Both the position numbers and the translations under genes were made by a program. A stretch of 64,000 nucleotides of DNA from Planctomycetota bacterium (GTDB lineage Bacteria > Planctomycetota > Planctomycetia > Planctomycetales > Planctomycetaceae). Below the pieces are notes generated by a model that searched no databases, was not told where the DNA came from, and worked only from the letters and a program-made list of their open reading frames with translations. The stretch covers positions 1 through 64,000 of the forward strand of contig QQVO01000015.1 of NCBI GenBank assembly GCA_003388505.1, given 5' to 3'. Positions 9,601-19,713 of this stretch are shown here, piece after piece (positions within the stretch are counted from its first letter, which is position 1; the number at the start of each line of letters is the position of its first letter).

Positions 9601-10590
9601 CTACGTTCCCTCCAGGCTGTATTCCCGGATGGCGTTTTCGGACCACAGCAGTCGCTGCTCCGCCTCCGGACGCTCGGCGATGATCTCGCTGAGAGCGCCG
9701 ATCCAGTTCTTGAGCGGTGCCCCGAGCAGGCACACCGGCCAGTCGCCGCCGAAGACGACGCGCTTCGGTCCGAATGCGTCGAGACAGTGGTTGACGATGG
9801 GCGCCAGGTCGTCCGCCGTCCAGTCTTCCGGGGCGCGGGCGACGATCCCGGAGATCTTGCAGATGACGTTCGGCCGGTCGGCGAGGCTCTGCATGTCGCG
9901 TTTCCATTCGTCGGCGTCGTGCCAGGCTTCTTCCGCGCCGTCGCGAAGTCGCCCGAAGGCTTTGGGATCGGCGTTGCCGCAGTGGTCGACGATGAAGCGT
10001 GTGTCGGGGCAGAGTTCGGTCAGCTTCAGGCCGTCCCTGAGTTCGCCGGGCCGCATGCAGAGGTCGAAGCTGAGACCCTGCTCTCCCAGAAACTGCACGC
10101 CGTCGACGAATTCCTCTTTCAAGCAGGTTTGCGGCGGGATGTCGTCGTTGTGGAGAACCTGCCGGACCCCCTTGATGTAGGGACTGGGCATGAGCCCGTT
10201 GATGTACCTCTTGAAGCCGTGCGAATCGGGCCGTCCCCCAATGACGGCGGCGATGGTCGGGGCCTCGGAATTCTTGCAGAGACTGACGACGTGCTCAGCC
10301 TCGGCGACCTTGTCCTCGGCGGCAACGTCCACCTCCATGTAGACGCACTTCACGTTGTGCCCGCTGGTCGCATCAAGGTACTCAGCCGTGCCGTACTTGT
10401 GGTTGAGGATCTCCGGGGCCGATTCCAGCCACGGCGGCTGATACTTCTCCAGATCCCAGAGATGCTGATGCGTATCAATGATGAGCATATCCTCGCCCCG
10501 CTGTTCTGCCGCGTGTCCGATCGCACCCAGGACCGGCACCGCCGCCGCCCCTCCGGCCCACTGGACAAACTCTCGACGGGTCAGATTCAT
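9601..10590 (-). CDS. Tat-exported amidohydrolase (TIM-barrel, COG3618-like)
   Basis: A 329-residue metal-dependent hydrolase of the amidohydrolase superfamily, similar to lactonases and decarboxylases that act on ring compounds or sugar lactones. The N-terminus MNLTRREFVQWAGGAAAVP is a twin-arginine signal, so the enzyme is exported folded. Metal ligands are H41 and H43 in DTHQHLWD, a histidine in FIVDHCGN and an aspartate in VVFGGDWPVC, all in the expected order. Start ATG at 10590 was taken because it begins the Tat signal; the frame runs far upstream without homology. The DNA upstream carries the REP-like element of the RAYT locus. Confidence 0.88.
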   Translation of the reverse strand: MNLTRREFVQWAGGAAAVPVLGAIGHAAEQRGEDMLIIDTHQHLWDLEKYQPPWLESAPEILNHKYGTAEYLDATSGHNVKCVYMEVDVAAEDKVAEAEHVVSLCKNSEAPTIAAVIGGRPDSHGFKRYINGLMPSPYIKGVRQVLHNDDIPPQTCLKEEFVDGVQFLGEQGLSFDLCMRPGELRDGLKLTELCPDTRFIVDHCGNADPKAFGRLRDGAEEAWHDADEWKRDMQSLADRPNVICKISGIVARAPEDWTADDLAPIVNHCLDAFGPKRVVFGGDWPVCLLGAPLKNWIGALSEIIAERPEAEQRLLWSENAIREYSLEGT

Positions 10591-10675
10591 TGCGGTCTCC
10601 CGGATTAGCGCGAACGAGATTGATCCTGTTAACGTCAGAATATCGTGAGAGACGCGTTGATGCACGTATGTTGGA

Positions 10676-10748
10676 GTAGGGCCGGCTGTGCCGGCCGCTT
10701 CGCATGTTGACGCATATCGCAGCCGTCGGCCGGCACAGCCGGCCCTAC
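10676..10748. repeat. GTAG-type REP pair (class I, copy 1), upstream of RAYT
   Basis: The element opens with GTAGGGCCGGCTGTGCCGGC, in which GTAG precedes the hairpin GCCGGC-TGT-GCCGGC. After about 30 bases the same unit recurs inverted and closes with CCGGCCCTAC, giving a head-to-head pair like the BIMEs of enterobacteria. It lies immediately upstream of the RAYT gene. Confidence 0.85.
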
Positions 10749-10773
10749 ACGTGGTGATTGGTCGCGCGCGGTT

Positions 10774-10782
10774 TGGTATATT
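10774..10782 (+). promoter_or_regulatory. Possible extended -10 element of the RAYT gene
   Basis: TTGGTATATT lies at the end of the gap just before the RAYT start at 10789, resembling a TGn extended -10 box. No convincing -35 hexamer is seen, and the position would give an almost leaderless transcript. Confidence 0.25.
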
Positions 10783-10788
10783 GTCGTT

Positions 10789-11358
10789 ATGCCGAACTGG
10801 CGACGCGCTTATGTTCCGGGTGGGACGTTTTTCTTCACGGTCGTCACAGACCGACGGGTGCCCATCTTTGGTCATCCGGCCGCCAGAGCGATCCTCGGCA
10901 GCTTGCTGCGCCGATGCCAGTTGAAGTGGCCGTTCGAGATCAACGCGATCGTGCTTCTGCCGGAACATCTCCACGCCATCTGGTCGCTGCCTGCCGGCGA
11001 CACGGCTTATCCGAGACGCTGGGGCTGGATCAAGAAGGAGTTCACGAAGAACTGGCGGCTCATCGGCGGCGGTGAGCAGGCGGTGTCTCCCGGACGGGAA
11101 CGGGACGGACGAAGCGGCGTTTGGCAGCCGAAGTACTGGGAGCATACGCTGGAAGACGAAGACGACTTCGAGCGGCATTTCGACTATGTGCACTACAATC
11201 CGGTCAAGCACAGTCTGGTGCGTTGCCCGCACGAGTGGCCCTGGTCGAGCTTCCACCGGTGGGTTGATGCAGGCGTGTACGACCGACACTGGGCGTGTTC
11301 GGAAGACGCGCGACGGACGATGAAGTTCGACGAGATTGAATCAACGGTCGGAGAGTAG
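10789..11358 (+). CDS. REP-associated tyrosine transposase (RAYT, IS200/IS605-like)
   Basis: A 189-residue single-copy transposase-like protein of the Y1 HUH family that mobilises REP palindromes. The HUH motif is H60-L-H62 within LLPEHLHAIW, and the catalytic tyrosine is in YVHYNPVKHSL (Y133 is the likely nucleophile). WPWSSF follows, as in other RAYTs. Length is normal and the frame is intact. GTAG-led palindromes flank it on both sides (10676-10748 and 11355-11380), which is the hallmark arrangement of RAYT with its REP substrate. The gene's own TAG stop is formed by the GTAG of the downstream element. Related elements at 12155, 16319 and 19533 are probable products of its activity. Confidence 0.93.
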   Translation: MPNWRRAYVPGGTFFFTVVTDRRVPIFGHPAARAILGSLLRRCQLKWPFEINAIVLLPEHLHAIWSLPAGDTAYPRRWGWIKKEFTKNWRLIGGGEQAVSPGRERDGRSGVWQPKYWEHTLEDEDDFERHFDYVHYNPVKHSLVRCPHEWPWSSFHRWVDAGVYDRHWACSEDARRTMKFDEIESTVGE

Positions 11359-11380
11359 GGCCGGCTGTGCCGGCCGGCCC
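11355..11380. repeat. GTAG-type REP (class I, copy 2), single unit
   Basis: A single unit GTAGGGCCGGCTGTGCCGGC, followed by cggccc. Its TAG at 11356-11358 is the stop codon of the RAYT gene. Confidence 0.8.
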
Positions 11381-11395
11381 TGTGGGAGCTAAGCG

Positions 11396-12154
11396 ATGTC
11401 AGATCATTCAATCAAACTGTTTCCGCCCGGATGCCGCGACTTCGATTTCTTACGGCCGTCCGTCGAGGCGACCTTTGCAACCATCGACAGCTTCGTTGAA
11501 AAACAGACGCGTTCGACGGACATCGAATTGCCCTATTGGTCGAACGAGCGCGCGACATTGAGCCAACTAGCGGCTGGTATCTGTCGCTCGAATACGAACA
11601 ACCTCGTTGTGGAAGAGTACCAGTGCACCAAGGGGACGGTCGACGAGCCTTGGAAAGGACGGCGCGACCTGTGGTTTCGAATTGAAGATCAGATTTGCCA
11701 TGCCGAAGCGAAGCAATCCGGAATCTGTTGGCCGTGCGTGGGCCGATTCACGCAACGAGACGCAGAAAGTTGCGTGCGATTGGCCATCGAAGAGGCGCGA
11801 GCATCTGAACGAGATTCGATCTGGACAACATCACACCGAACTTACGCGACCTCAGGTGACGACGTCGAGACGGAGAGACGGAAGCCTCGTTGCTTCGGCA
11901 TCGTCTTCATTACGCCCTACGTAACGTTAGAAAACCAGCCGCAATGGGAATCAGAATTTCGTCGTTTCAGCGACGTTATTCACTCAGCGTTGGCGTCCGT
12001 AACGAAGGCGGAAGAGCATCGCTTCATGTGGGCGCGTTACTTTCGCGCGGACCTGCTGAAGAAGTCGCTCTTCTTTGATTCACCGTATTACAAGACTTGG
12101 ATTTCGATGCCGGAGCTTGACATCTTGATCTGCGAATCTGGATCAGGTCAGTGA
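11396..12154 (+). CDS. Orphan protein with PD-(D/E)xK-like motif
   Basis: I do not recognise this 252-residue protein. It has no signal peptide or membrane segment and looks globular. The stretch around residues 75-105 contains VVEEYQ, then GRRDLWFRIED and ICHAEAKQS; an acidic residue on a strand followed by (D/E)xK resembles the catalytic core of restriction-like endonucleases, with E-x-K as AEAK. The composition (fewer GC-rich codons, several cysteines and tryptophans) differs a little from its neighbours. It sits between two class I REP elements, directly after the RAYT gene, and ends in TGA immediately before the next element. A role as a cargo or defence gene is speculative. Start ATG at 11396 is the first after the repeat. 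Confidence 0.7.
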   Translation: MSDHSIKLFPPGCRDFDFLRPSVEATFATIDSFVEKQTRSTDIELPYWSNERATLSQLAAGICRSNTNNLVVEEYQCTKGTVDEPWKGRRDLWFRIEDQICHAEAKQSGICWPCVGRFTQRDAESCVRLAIEEARASERDSIWTTSHRTYATSGDDVETERRKPRCFGIVFITPYVTLENQPQWESEFRRFSDVIHSALASVTKAEEHRFMWARYFRADLLKKSLFFDSPYYKTWISMPELDILICESGSGQ

Positions 12155-12198
12155 GTCGGGCCGGCTGTAGCGGCGAGCGCCGGCCGGCACAGCCGGCC

Positions 12199-12202
<4 letters not shown>
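12155..12202. repeat. GTAG-type REP pair (class I, copy 3)
   Basis: Begins GTCGGGCCGGCTGTAGCGGC and ends with inverted CCGGCACAGCCGGCCCTAC. Its left edge abuts the TGA of the orphan gene. On the minus strand, the final CTAC contributes the TAG stop (12199-12201) of the DUF1501 gene that converges on it. Confidence 0.8.
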
Positions 12203-13656
<1,454 letters not shown>

Positions 13657-14044
13657 GATGCTCTCCATTGACGTGGAAGCTGAGGAGTGGGTCGAGTTGA
13701 AGTTTCGGGGGTGGTCGGTTTGAGTTTCGGTGGTTGAGCATTCGGTGAACGCTGCTCGGACAGGATGAAACCCCTGTCCTACTGGACGTTCCTCCGAGGA
13801 TCCAGCGCAGGCGTCGCCGGCAGCCCAACAACGTAGCGCACGCAGCCTTGCGTGCGTCCCGCTGATCGCAAAGGCCGCTGACGCACGCTGGCAGCGTGCG
13901 CTACGGACAACCGCGACAATTTTCGCAGGACGACAAACTCTCGCCAGTGAGCAGCACGGAGTGTTGTGGTACAGTCCCGCACAGCGATGTGCAATCCCCA
14001 GCCGGGAGCGCCGTGAGCGTCGGACCCAAACGGAGACAAGGGGT
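13657..14044. other. Divergent intergenic region with palindromes
   Basis: The gap between the divergent DUF1501 and M24 genes holds an inverted class II unit at 13758-13782 (ggacaggatgaaacccctgt then cctac) and a full class III element with tail (13833-13975). No promoter boxes could be assigned with confidence. Confidence 0.5.
13833..13904. repeat. GTAGCGC palindromic pair (class III, copy a)
   Basis: Starts GTAGCGCACGCAGCCTTGCG and ends CAGCGTGCGCTAC, with the shared centre cccgctgatcgca. Near-identical units lie at 59229 and 63403. Similarity with the 63403 copy extends both upstream (gcccaacaac/gcccaaccac) and about 70 bases downstream (cgcgacaatttt, gacgacaaact, gcagcac). Confidence 0.85.
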
Positions 14045-15232
14045 ATGTTTGATCTGGCGGCCGTTCAATCCGCACTGACCGACGCCAACCTCGATGGCTG
14101 GCTGCTTTATGACTTCCGTGGACTCAACGTCCTCGCCACCCGCGTGTTGCAGTTTCCGGAAGACAGCATGGGCTCGCGCCGCTGGTTTTACTGGATTCCC
14201 GCCACGGGACAGCCCCGAAAGCTCGTCCATCGCATTGAAGACTCCGCCCTCGACCATCTGCCGGGCGAAAAATCGGTCTATCTTCGCTGGCAGGAATTCG
14301 AAGCCGGCGTGGCTAACCTGGTCGATGGTGCTCAGCGGGTCGCGATGGAGTATTCGCCCCGCAATGCGAATCCCTACATCTCCCGTATCGATGCCGGGAC
14401 GTTCGAACTGGTCCGCTCCTGTGGCGTGGAGCCGGTCTCGTCAGGCGATCTGATTCAGCTCTTCGAGGCGACTTGGGACGATGCGCAATGGGAGATGCAT
14501 CTGCAGGCTGACCGCGTCACCGATTCATCGTTCGAGAAGGCCTGGGGCTTCATCGCTGAGCGCGTCCGAGCCGACGGCGGTGTGGAGGAAACCGCTGTCC
14601 GCGACCTGATCATGGACCACTTCGCCGCCCACGGCTGCGAGACCTATCATCCCCCCATCGTCGGCCGCGGATCCCACAGCGGGCTGCCGCATTATGAAAC
14701 GGGGGACGGGGACGACACGCGGATTCGTGAGGGCGAATTCGTCCTTATCGACCAGTGGTGCAAACTCAGCCAGCCCCGCTCCGTCTACAGCGACGTCACA
14801 CGCACCGGCTTCGTCGGCGAGAGCGTGCCGGAGGAATACACCAAGGTCTTCAACATCGTCGCCGCCGCACGGGATGCGGGGACTTCCTTCGTGCGCGACG
14901 CCTTCGCCGCCGGACGCGAAATTCAGGGGTGGGAAGTCGACGATGCGGTCCGCAAGGTCATCGACGACGCCGGGTACGGACAGTTCTTCAGCCATCGCAC
15001 AGGCCACAACATCGGCCAGGAAGTGCACGGCAACGGCGCCCATATGGACAACCTGGAGACCCACGAAACCCGCCGCGTCATGCCGGGCACCTGCTTCTCG
15101 ATCGAGCCGGGCATCTACCTCCCCGAATTCGGTATCCGCAGCGAAGTCGACGTCTTCGTGGGGCGCGATGGCACGGTGCACGTGACCGGCGGACCGCAGA
15201 GCGAGGTGCTGCCGATCCTGCGGCAGTATTGA
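14045..15232 (+). CDS. M24 family Xaa-Pro aminopeptidase-like protein
   Basis: A 395-residue cytosolic pita-bread-fold metalloenzyme that removes N-terminal residues next to proline or acts on related amides. The dinuclear metal ligands are visible in order: D in VLIDQWCKL, D in VYSDVTRTG, H in GHNIGQEVHG, E in SIEPGIYLP and E in IRSEVDV. The N-terminal half (SALTDANLDGWLLYDFRG) is the usual creatinase-like domain. ATG at 14045 follows a purine-rich gacaagg site; the frame opens upstream through a repeat. The tryptophan in place of the common G/A at DQW is mildly unusual. Confidence 0.92.
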   Translation: MFDLAAVQSALTDANLDGWLLYDFRGLNVLATRVLQFPEDSMGSRRWFYWIPATGQPRKLVHRIEDSALDHLPGEKSVYLRWQEFEAGVANLVDGAQRVAMEYSPRNANPYISRIDAGTFELVRSCGVEPVSSGDLIQLFEATWDDAQWEMHLQADRVTDSSFEKAWGFIAERVRADGGVEETAVRDLIMDHFAAHGCETYHPPIVGRGSHSGLPHYETGDGDDTRIREGEFVLIDQWCKLSQPRSVYSDVTRTGFVGESVPEEYTKVFNIVAAARDAGTSFVRDAFAAGREIQGWEVDDAVRKVIDDAGYGQFFSHRTGHNIGQEVHGNGAHMDNLETHETRRVMPGTCFSIEPGIYLPEFGIRSEVDVFVGRDGTVHVTGGPQSEVLPILRQY

Positions 15233-15249
15233 GCGAACTCGGCAGGATT

Positions 15250-15290
15250 CACCACAAAGGCACAGAGACACGGAGGGGGCACGGAGAGGC
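15250..15290. repeat. CACAGAG/CACGGAG-type intergenic repeat
   Basis: caccacaaaggcacagagac followed by acggagggggcacggagagg. Together with 15477-15512 (cccctctgtgtctcagtg) it brackets the gap between the M24 and dioxygenase genes. Confidence 0.5.
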
Positions 15291-15476
15291 TCTTCAGCAG
15301 TCAGCGCTCCACCTGCTTCAGCAATACAGCAGGGATCAAGGGTGCCGGTCGGGATTCAATCAGCCGAAGTCCCAATCCTCGAAACGCACTGAATTGCCTG
15401 CTGACGATTCAATCCCCCAGCGAACACTTCTGAACCGACCTTTGTTTTCTTCGCTCCCTTTTGTGATACATCTCTC

Positions 15477-15512
15477 TGTGCCCGCTCAGTGCCCCCTCTG
15501 TGTCTCAGTGTT
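15477..15512. repeat. CACAGAG-type repeat, inverted relative to 15250
   Basis: tgtgcccgctcagtgccccc followed by tctgtgtctcagtg, the opposite orientation of the phrase at 15250-15290. It touches the 3' end of the dioxygenase gene. Confidence 0.45.
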
Positions 15513-16293
15513 GAACAACCCGCGCAGCCGCCTCCCGGGCTGTCTCCAGCACGCGCGTGTCGTCCCACTGTTCGAGCGGCGAGTAGCGCGGATGCCGCGA
15601 CTCCTTGTACGGATCGTTGCGCTTTGTGTTGTAGCAGCAGATGAGAGCCCACCGCGGGTGCTCGCTGCGGTTCTGGTCGCTGCGGTGCAGCAGGTTGGCG
15701 TGGAAGAAGACGGCGTCGCCCGGTTCGAGTTCGACGTGCACCAGCTCGAATCGCTCCAGCGCGACATTCACCCGTTCCAGGTCGGCGCCGGTCTGGTCGC
15801 CTGTCTTGCCGTGGTCGATGCGGCCGATGTGGTGTGAGCCGCGGAGCACCTGCAGGCAGCCGTTCTCCTTGTTCGCCCGGTCGATCGCAACCAGACAGCT
15901 TCCCATGTCAGGCAGCAGGCAGCCGTTGTCGTACCAGTAACCGTAATCCTGATGCCACTCCCACGCCCCGCCGACGCGCGGCTCCTTCAAGATCAGCTTG
16001 TGGTGGTAGTGATAGACTTCCCCGCCGAGAAACGTCTCCATCCTCTCCACGACCCGCCGGCTGCGCGCGATCGCGGAGTAGACGTCGTCCCGCAGTTCAT
16101 TCCGCAGCGCGAGCGTCACCGGCATCCCGGTCGCGTCTTCGCGGCCGTAGGCGGAGTCCGCCAACTCCTTGTCCGCCCGCGCGATCTGGCCGAGCAGGCG
16201 GGTCTCTTCGTCGTTCAGGAGGCCGCGAACGATCACGAATCCGTCGCGATGGAATACGTCAGTGAGTTCGGAAAACGCTTGATGCGTCGACAT
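15505..16293 (-). CDS. Phytanoyl-CoA dioxygenase (PhyH) family protein
   Basis: A 262-residue Fe(II)/2-oxoglutarate-dependent oxygenase. The iron ligands are in WEWHQDYGYW (HxD) and the distal histidine in ANLLHRSDQN; an arginine that would bind 2-oxoglutarate follows shortly after (EHPRWAL). The start HRDGFVIVRGLL is the typical PhyH opening. The start ATG at 16293 has GGAG nine bases upstream. Members hydroxylate diverse small molecules, so the substrate is open. A class I REP pair lies between this gene and the divergent DUF1501 gene. Confidence 0.92.
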   Translation of the reverse strand: MSTHQAFSELTDVFHRDGFVIVRGLLNDEETRLLGQIARADKELADSAYGREDATGMPVTLALRNELRDDVYSAIARSRRVVERMETFLGGEVYHYHHKLILKEPRVGGAWEWHQDYGYWYDNGCLLPDMGSCLVAIDRANKENGCLQVLRGSHHIGRIDHGKTGDQTGADLERVNVALERFELVHVELEPGDAVFFHANLLHRSDQNRSEHPRWALICCYNTKRNDPYKESRHPRYSPLEQWDDTRVLETAREAAARVVQH

Positions 16294-16318
16294 CAGTAAC
16301 TCCGCGGGAGATGAAGTC

Positions 16319-16384
16319 GTAGGGCCGGCTGTGCCGGCCGGAATCGGTTTGCTCGCTGCCAGCGGCCGGCACAGCCGGCCCTAC
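16319..16384. repeat. GTAG-type REP pair (class I, copy 4)
   Basis: Full head-to-head pair opening GTAGGGCCGGCTGTGCCGGC and closing with its inverted copy ending CCGGCCCTAC. It lies in the intergenic space between the divergent PhyH and DUF1501 genes. Confidence 0.85.
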
Positions 16385-16527
16385 TCGCTGCCGGGATCGA
16401 CATTACACGGCGCGGCTCACACCGAACAGGGACTTGCCATCTCCTTCCCCGATCGATCACAATACATCAGCGATCGTTGATTCACGAACCGCCCGCGTTG
16501 CGTGCGGCGTTGCAGACGGAGTCCTTG

Positions 16528-17943
16528 ATGAACAGTGCGGTGGAATTCCGTGGAATCCTCCCCCGGCGCGACCTCCTGCGCGTCGGGTCGTTGAGCATTG
16601 CGGGGTCGCTGTTGCCGGGTTCGCTCGCCGCCGGCGCGATTGAACCACGCCGCCCCGCCGATTCTGTCATCTTCCTCTGGATGGGGGGCGGCGTCACGCA
16701 CATCGACTCGCTCGATCCCAAACCGGAAGCGCCCGAAGAGATCCGCGGCACGCTGACGGCCATCGATACCGCACTACCCGGCGTGCAGTTCTGCGAGACC
16801 TGCCCCAATCTCGCGAAGATGGCCGATGACCTGTGCGTCGTCCGCAGTTTTTCGCACGACAGCAACGACCACCTGCTCAGTCAGGTTTACACGCTCTCCG
16901 GCCGCAAGGTGACGCAGGCGCAGCTCTTTACCGAACCGAACATCGGGGCCATCGTCTCACATCTGCTCGGCCCGCGCAACGGCCTGCCCGGTTACATCGC
17001 CGTGCCCGGCATCACACGCCCCGGCCCGCCTCCGCACGATCTGTTCGTCGGCGGCTGGCTTGGTCGCGAGTATGCACCGTTCTGTGTCGGTGGACGGCCG
17101 GAGCAGCCCGACTTCACGGTCGGCGAGAAGGAAGACAATCCAGCGGCGCTCCATGTCGAGGATCTCCGACCGAAGGAACTCGATTACCCAACGGAATTGA
17201 CTGTCGGCCGCCTCTCCAGCCGCGCGTCGCTCAAGACCAGTCTGGAGCACGCGACGCGCGTGGCCGAAACCTCCGCCGTCCATGCCACGGCCGACGAGAA
17301 CTTTGAATCGGCCATGCACCTGCTCACGTCGCCCGACGTCCGGCAGGCCTTTGATCTCGGCGCAGAAGACGAACCGCTGCGCGAACGCTACGGCCGGACG
17401 AAGATCGGCGGCCGCTGCCTGCTCGCCCGCAGACTGGTTGAAGCCGGCGCGCGGTTTGTGATGGTCGACTACGGCTACGACCCCGACTACGGCAACCTGT
17501 GGGACATCCACAACGCCAGTTCGCAGAATTTCCCGCACGTCTCGCAGATGTGCCAGCGGGGCTACAACGTGGCGGGTATCGACAAGGCGTTCGCCGCCCT
17601 CATCGGAGACCTCAAACAACGCGGCCTCCTGGAAACCACGCTGGTCGTCTTCCTCACCGAGTTCGGCCGCACGCCCAAGATCAACGCCAACGGCGGCCGC
17701 GACCACTGGGGCATGTGCGGGTCGATGTTCTTCACGGGAGCCGGCGTCAACTCAGGCCAGGTGATCGGCGAAAGCGATGCGCAGGCCGGTTACCCCGTCA
17801 CCGAGGGATACGGCCCCGCCGACATCGCCGCCACGATGTATGCCGCCATGGGCATCGATCAAGACGCCCGCATCCGCGATCGGGAAAACCGCCCCCATCC
17901 GATCCTCGATCACGGCGGGCCCATCCCCGGCGTCCTGGCCTGA
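16528..17943 (+). CDS. DUF1501 Tat-exported protein (GRDHW subtype)
   Basis: A 471-residue DUF1501 protein. The signal PRRDLLRVGSLSIAGSLLPG is twin-arginine-like. Hallmarks are FLWMGGGVTHIDSLDPKP, VRSFSHDSNDHLL, TEFGRTPKINANGGRDHW and the C-terminal DIAATMYAAMGID. Unlike the copies at 12199 and 26884 it has GRDHW rather than GRDHH, the same subtype as the two genes near 41-43 kb. It also has an unusual internal tail of cysteines (FCETCPN). ATG at 16528 was preferred over 16477 because it starts immediately before the signal peptide. No PSD1 gene is adjacent. Confidence 0.9.
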   Translation: MNSAVEFRGILPRRDLLRVGSLSIAGSLLPGSLAAGAIEPRRPADSVIFLWMGGGVTHIDSLDPKPEAPEEIRGTLTAIDTALPGVQFCETCPNLAKMADDLCVVRSFSHDSNDHLLSQVYTLSGRKVTQAQLFTEPNIGAIVSHLLGPRNGLPGYIAVPGITRPGPPPHDLFVGGWLGREYAPFCVGGRPEQPDFTVGEKEDNPAALHVEDLRPKELDYPTELTVGRLSSRASLKTSLEHATRVAETSAVHATADENFESAMHLLTSPDVRQAFDLGAEDEPLRERYGRTKIGGRCLLARRLVEAGARFVMVDYGYDPDYGNLWDIHNASSQNFPHVSQMCQRGYNVAGIDKAFAALIGDLKQRGLLETTLVVFLTEFGRTPKINANGGRDHWGMCGSMFFTGAGVNSGQVIGESDAQAGYPVTEGYGPADIAATMYAAMGIDQDARIRDRENRPHPILDHGGPIPGVLA

Positions 17944-18051
17944 GAGACTTTCTGTGGTGCCGTCGTCCAAACCGTGTGGCTGGGGTCGCAGCGCAGCGAA
18001 GCCCCCAGCGGCGATGGTTCTCGAGAATTCTCTCCTCACTGAACACATCCA

Positions 18052-19536
18052 ATGCAGAATCCTGTCTATCGCATAGCACTCGTCCTCCCATTGCTCGGCG
18101 TTGCACCGGTGTTCGCGGAAGACAGCTCCCCTTTGGTCCAACCACTCGTTCGCGTCGTCGATCTTGACGTCGGCGAGATCGCAACCGTCGAACTGTGCGA
18201 CGGCACTGAGGCGTCGCTGCGATTGGTCGGCGTCGACGAACAGCGGGACGAAATCCGCGGCGCGATCCGTCGGTCTGTGGTCACAGTGGAAGTCAACGGC
18301 GAACAGGCGACAATCGAAACCGGCATGTACAACCTGCCGCGCGCGGTCGGAGGCGTACAGATCGACTGCACGGTCACAGCCGGTTACAACGAAAATGGTA
18401 CACCCGCGTTCTGGGGGCTGGATAAAGACGCCCGACTCAGGCTGTGGCCTGCCGACTCGCCCTGGATCCGTCCGGGCTCGTTCCGATATCCGGTCAAGCA
18501 GAAGTGGTTCGCCACCATGACCTGGTACGACAACGAACCGGTCGACGGCGGCGCCACGATTCTCCCCAGGATTTACTACCACGCCGGTCTCGACATCGGC
18601 GGGTCTGAAGCGCTGACTGAAGTGATTGCCGCCACCGATGCGCTCGTCGTCTCGGTCGGAGAAGAAGTCCTCGATAGACATGCCGACGATACTCCCGTTT
18701 CGCCGCGGTATGACGTCGTCTATCTGCTCGACGAGCGGGGCTGGTACTACCGCTACAGTCACCTGCACACGATTGACGAAGCGATCAAACCGGGCCGCAC
18801 GATCGACCAGGGCACATTGATCGGCCTCATCGGCAAGGAAGGCGCCAGCGGCGGCTGGACGCATCTGCATTTCGAGATCAAGGCGCGTCAGCCATCCGGC
18901 AAATGGGGCACGCAAGCGGGCTATGCGTTCATCTGGCAGGCGTATCTTGCCGAGCACAATCCGGACGTCATTGCCGTCGCACGGCCGCAACAGTTCGTGC
19001 GCGTGGGCGATGTCGTCACACTCGACGGTTCACGCTCCTGGTGCAGAAGCGGCGACGTCGCCAACTACGATTGGACATTCGGCGATGGAACGACCGCGAA
19101 AGGCCCGACCGTCGAACGCACCTACGACCGGCCGGGCACGTACAGCGAGATTCTCAAGGTCACCGATGCGAACGGAAACTTCGATTACGACTTCGCTATG
19201 GTCCAGGTGATCGCAAAGGACGAAACCCAGCGCTACGCACCCCGGCTCCACGCCGTCTATCACCCGACGATGAATATCCGGTCCGGTGACCCCGTCACGT
19301 TCAAAGTCCGCTCCTTCAACGTCGACGGCCCAGGCGAAGAAGTGTGGAACTTCGGCGACGGTTCCGAACCGGTGACCGTGCAATCAGACGGAAACAGCGA
19401 GCCGCGCGCGGCGAATGGTTATGCCGTGACGACGCACGCCTTCGAGAAACCGGGCGACTATCTCGTGAAGGTGGAACGCATGCGTGCTGACGGCGTCAAA
19501 GCGGTCGCCCACCTGCACGTGCGGGTCGATGAGTAG
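18052..19536 (+). CDS. Exported M23 metallopeptidase-like protein with two PKD domains
   Basis: A 494-residue exported protein. An N-terminal signal (IALVLPLLGVAPVFAE) is followed by a beta-rich region and a LytM/M23 domain at residues about 155-290 with zinc ligands H177 and D181 (YHAGLDIGG) and H271-x-H273 (THLHFEI). M23 enzymes cut peptide cross-links in peptidoglycan or other glycine-rich peptides. Two PKD-like beta domains follow (YDWTFGDGTTAKG, residues about 310-385; WNFGDGSEPV, about 415-490), probably for surface binding. The TAG stop is part of a class I REP element. Planctomycetes do have peptidoglycan, so a wall role is plausible but not shown. Confidence 0.88.
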   Translation: MQNPVYRIALVLPLLGVAPVFAEDSSPLVQPLVRVVDLDVGEIATVELCDGTEASLRLVGVDEQRDEIRGAIRRSVVTVEVNGEQATIETGMYNLPRAVGGVQIDCTVTAGYNENGTPAFWGLDKDARLRLWPADSPWIRPGSFRYPVKQKWFATMTWYDNEPVDGGATILPRIYYHAGLDIGGSEALTEVIAATDALVVSVGEEVLDRHADDTPVSPRYDVVYLLDERGWYYRYSHLHTIDEAIKPGRTIDQGTLIGLIGKEGASGGWTHLHFEIKARQPSGKWGTQAGYAFIWQAYLAEHNPDVIAVARPQQFVRVGDVVTLDGSRSWCRSGDVANYDWTFGDGTTAKGPTVERTYDRPGTYSEILKVTDANGNFDYDFAMVQVIAKDETQRYAPRLHAVYHPTMNIRSGDPVTFKVRSFNVDGPGEEVWNFGDGSEPVTVQSDGNSEPRAANGYAVTTHAFEKPGDYLVKVERMRADGVKAVAHLHVRVDE

Positions 19537-19599
19537 GGCTGGCTTTGCCGGCCGATGATCGGCGCAGAATGCGATTCCGGCCGGCACAGCCGGCTCTAC
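19533..19599. repeat. GTAG-type REP pair (class I, copy 5)
   Basis: Opens GTAGGGCTGGCTTTGCCGGC and closes inverted with CCGGCACAGCCGGCTCTAC; two bases differ from the consensus stem and are partly compensated on the other arm. The TAG at 19534-19536 is the stop codon of the M23 gene. Confidence 0.8.
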
Positions 19600-19713
19600 G
19601 TGGACGGACCAGAGCCCGAATTCCTGTAAGATTCTCTCGTCGAGTGCGAATCACCATCAGGGGGGGGGCTGCCAGATCCTGCCACCCGCCAACCCTTTTC
19701 CGGGAGACAGCCT

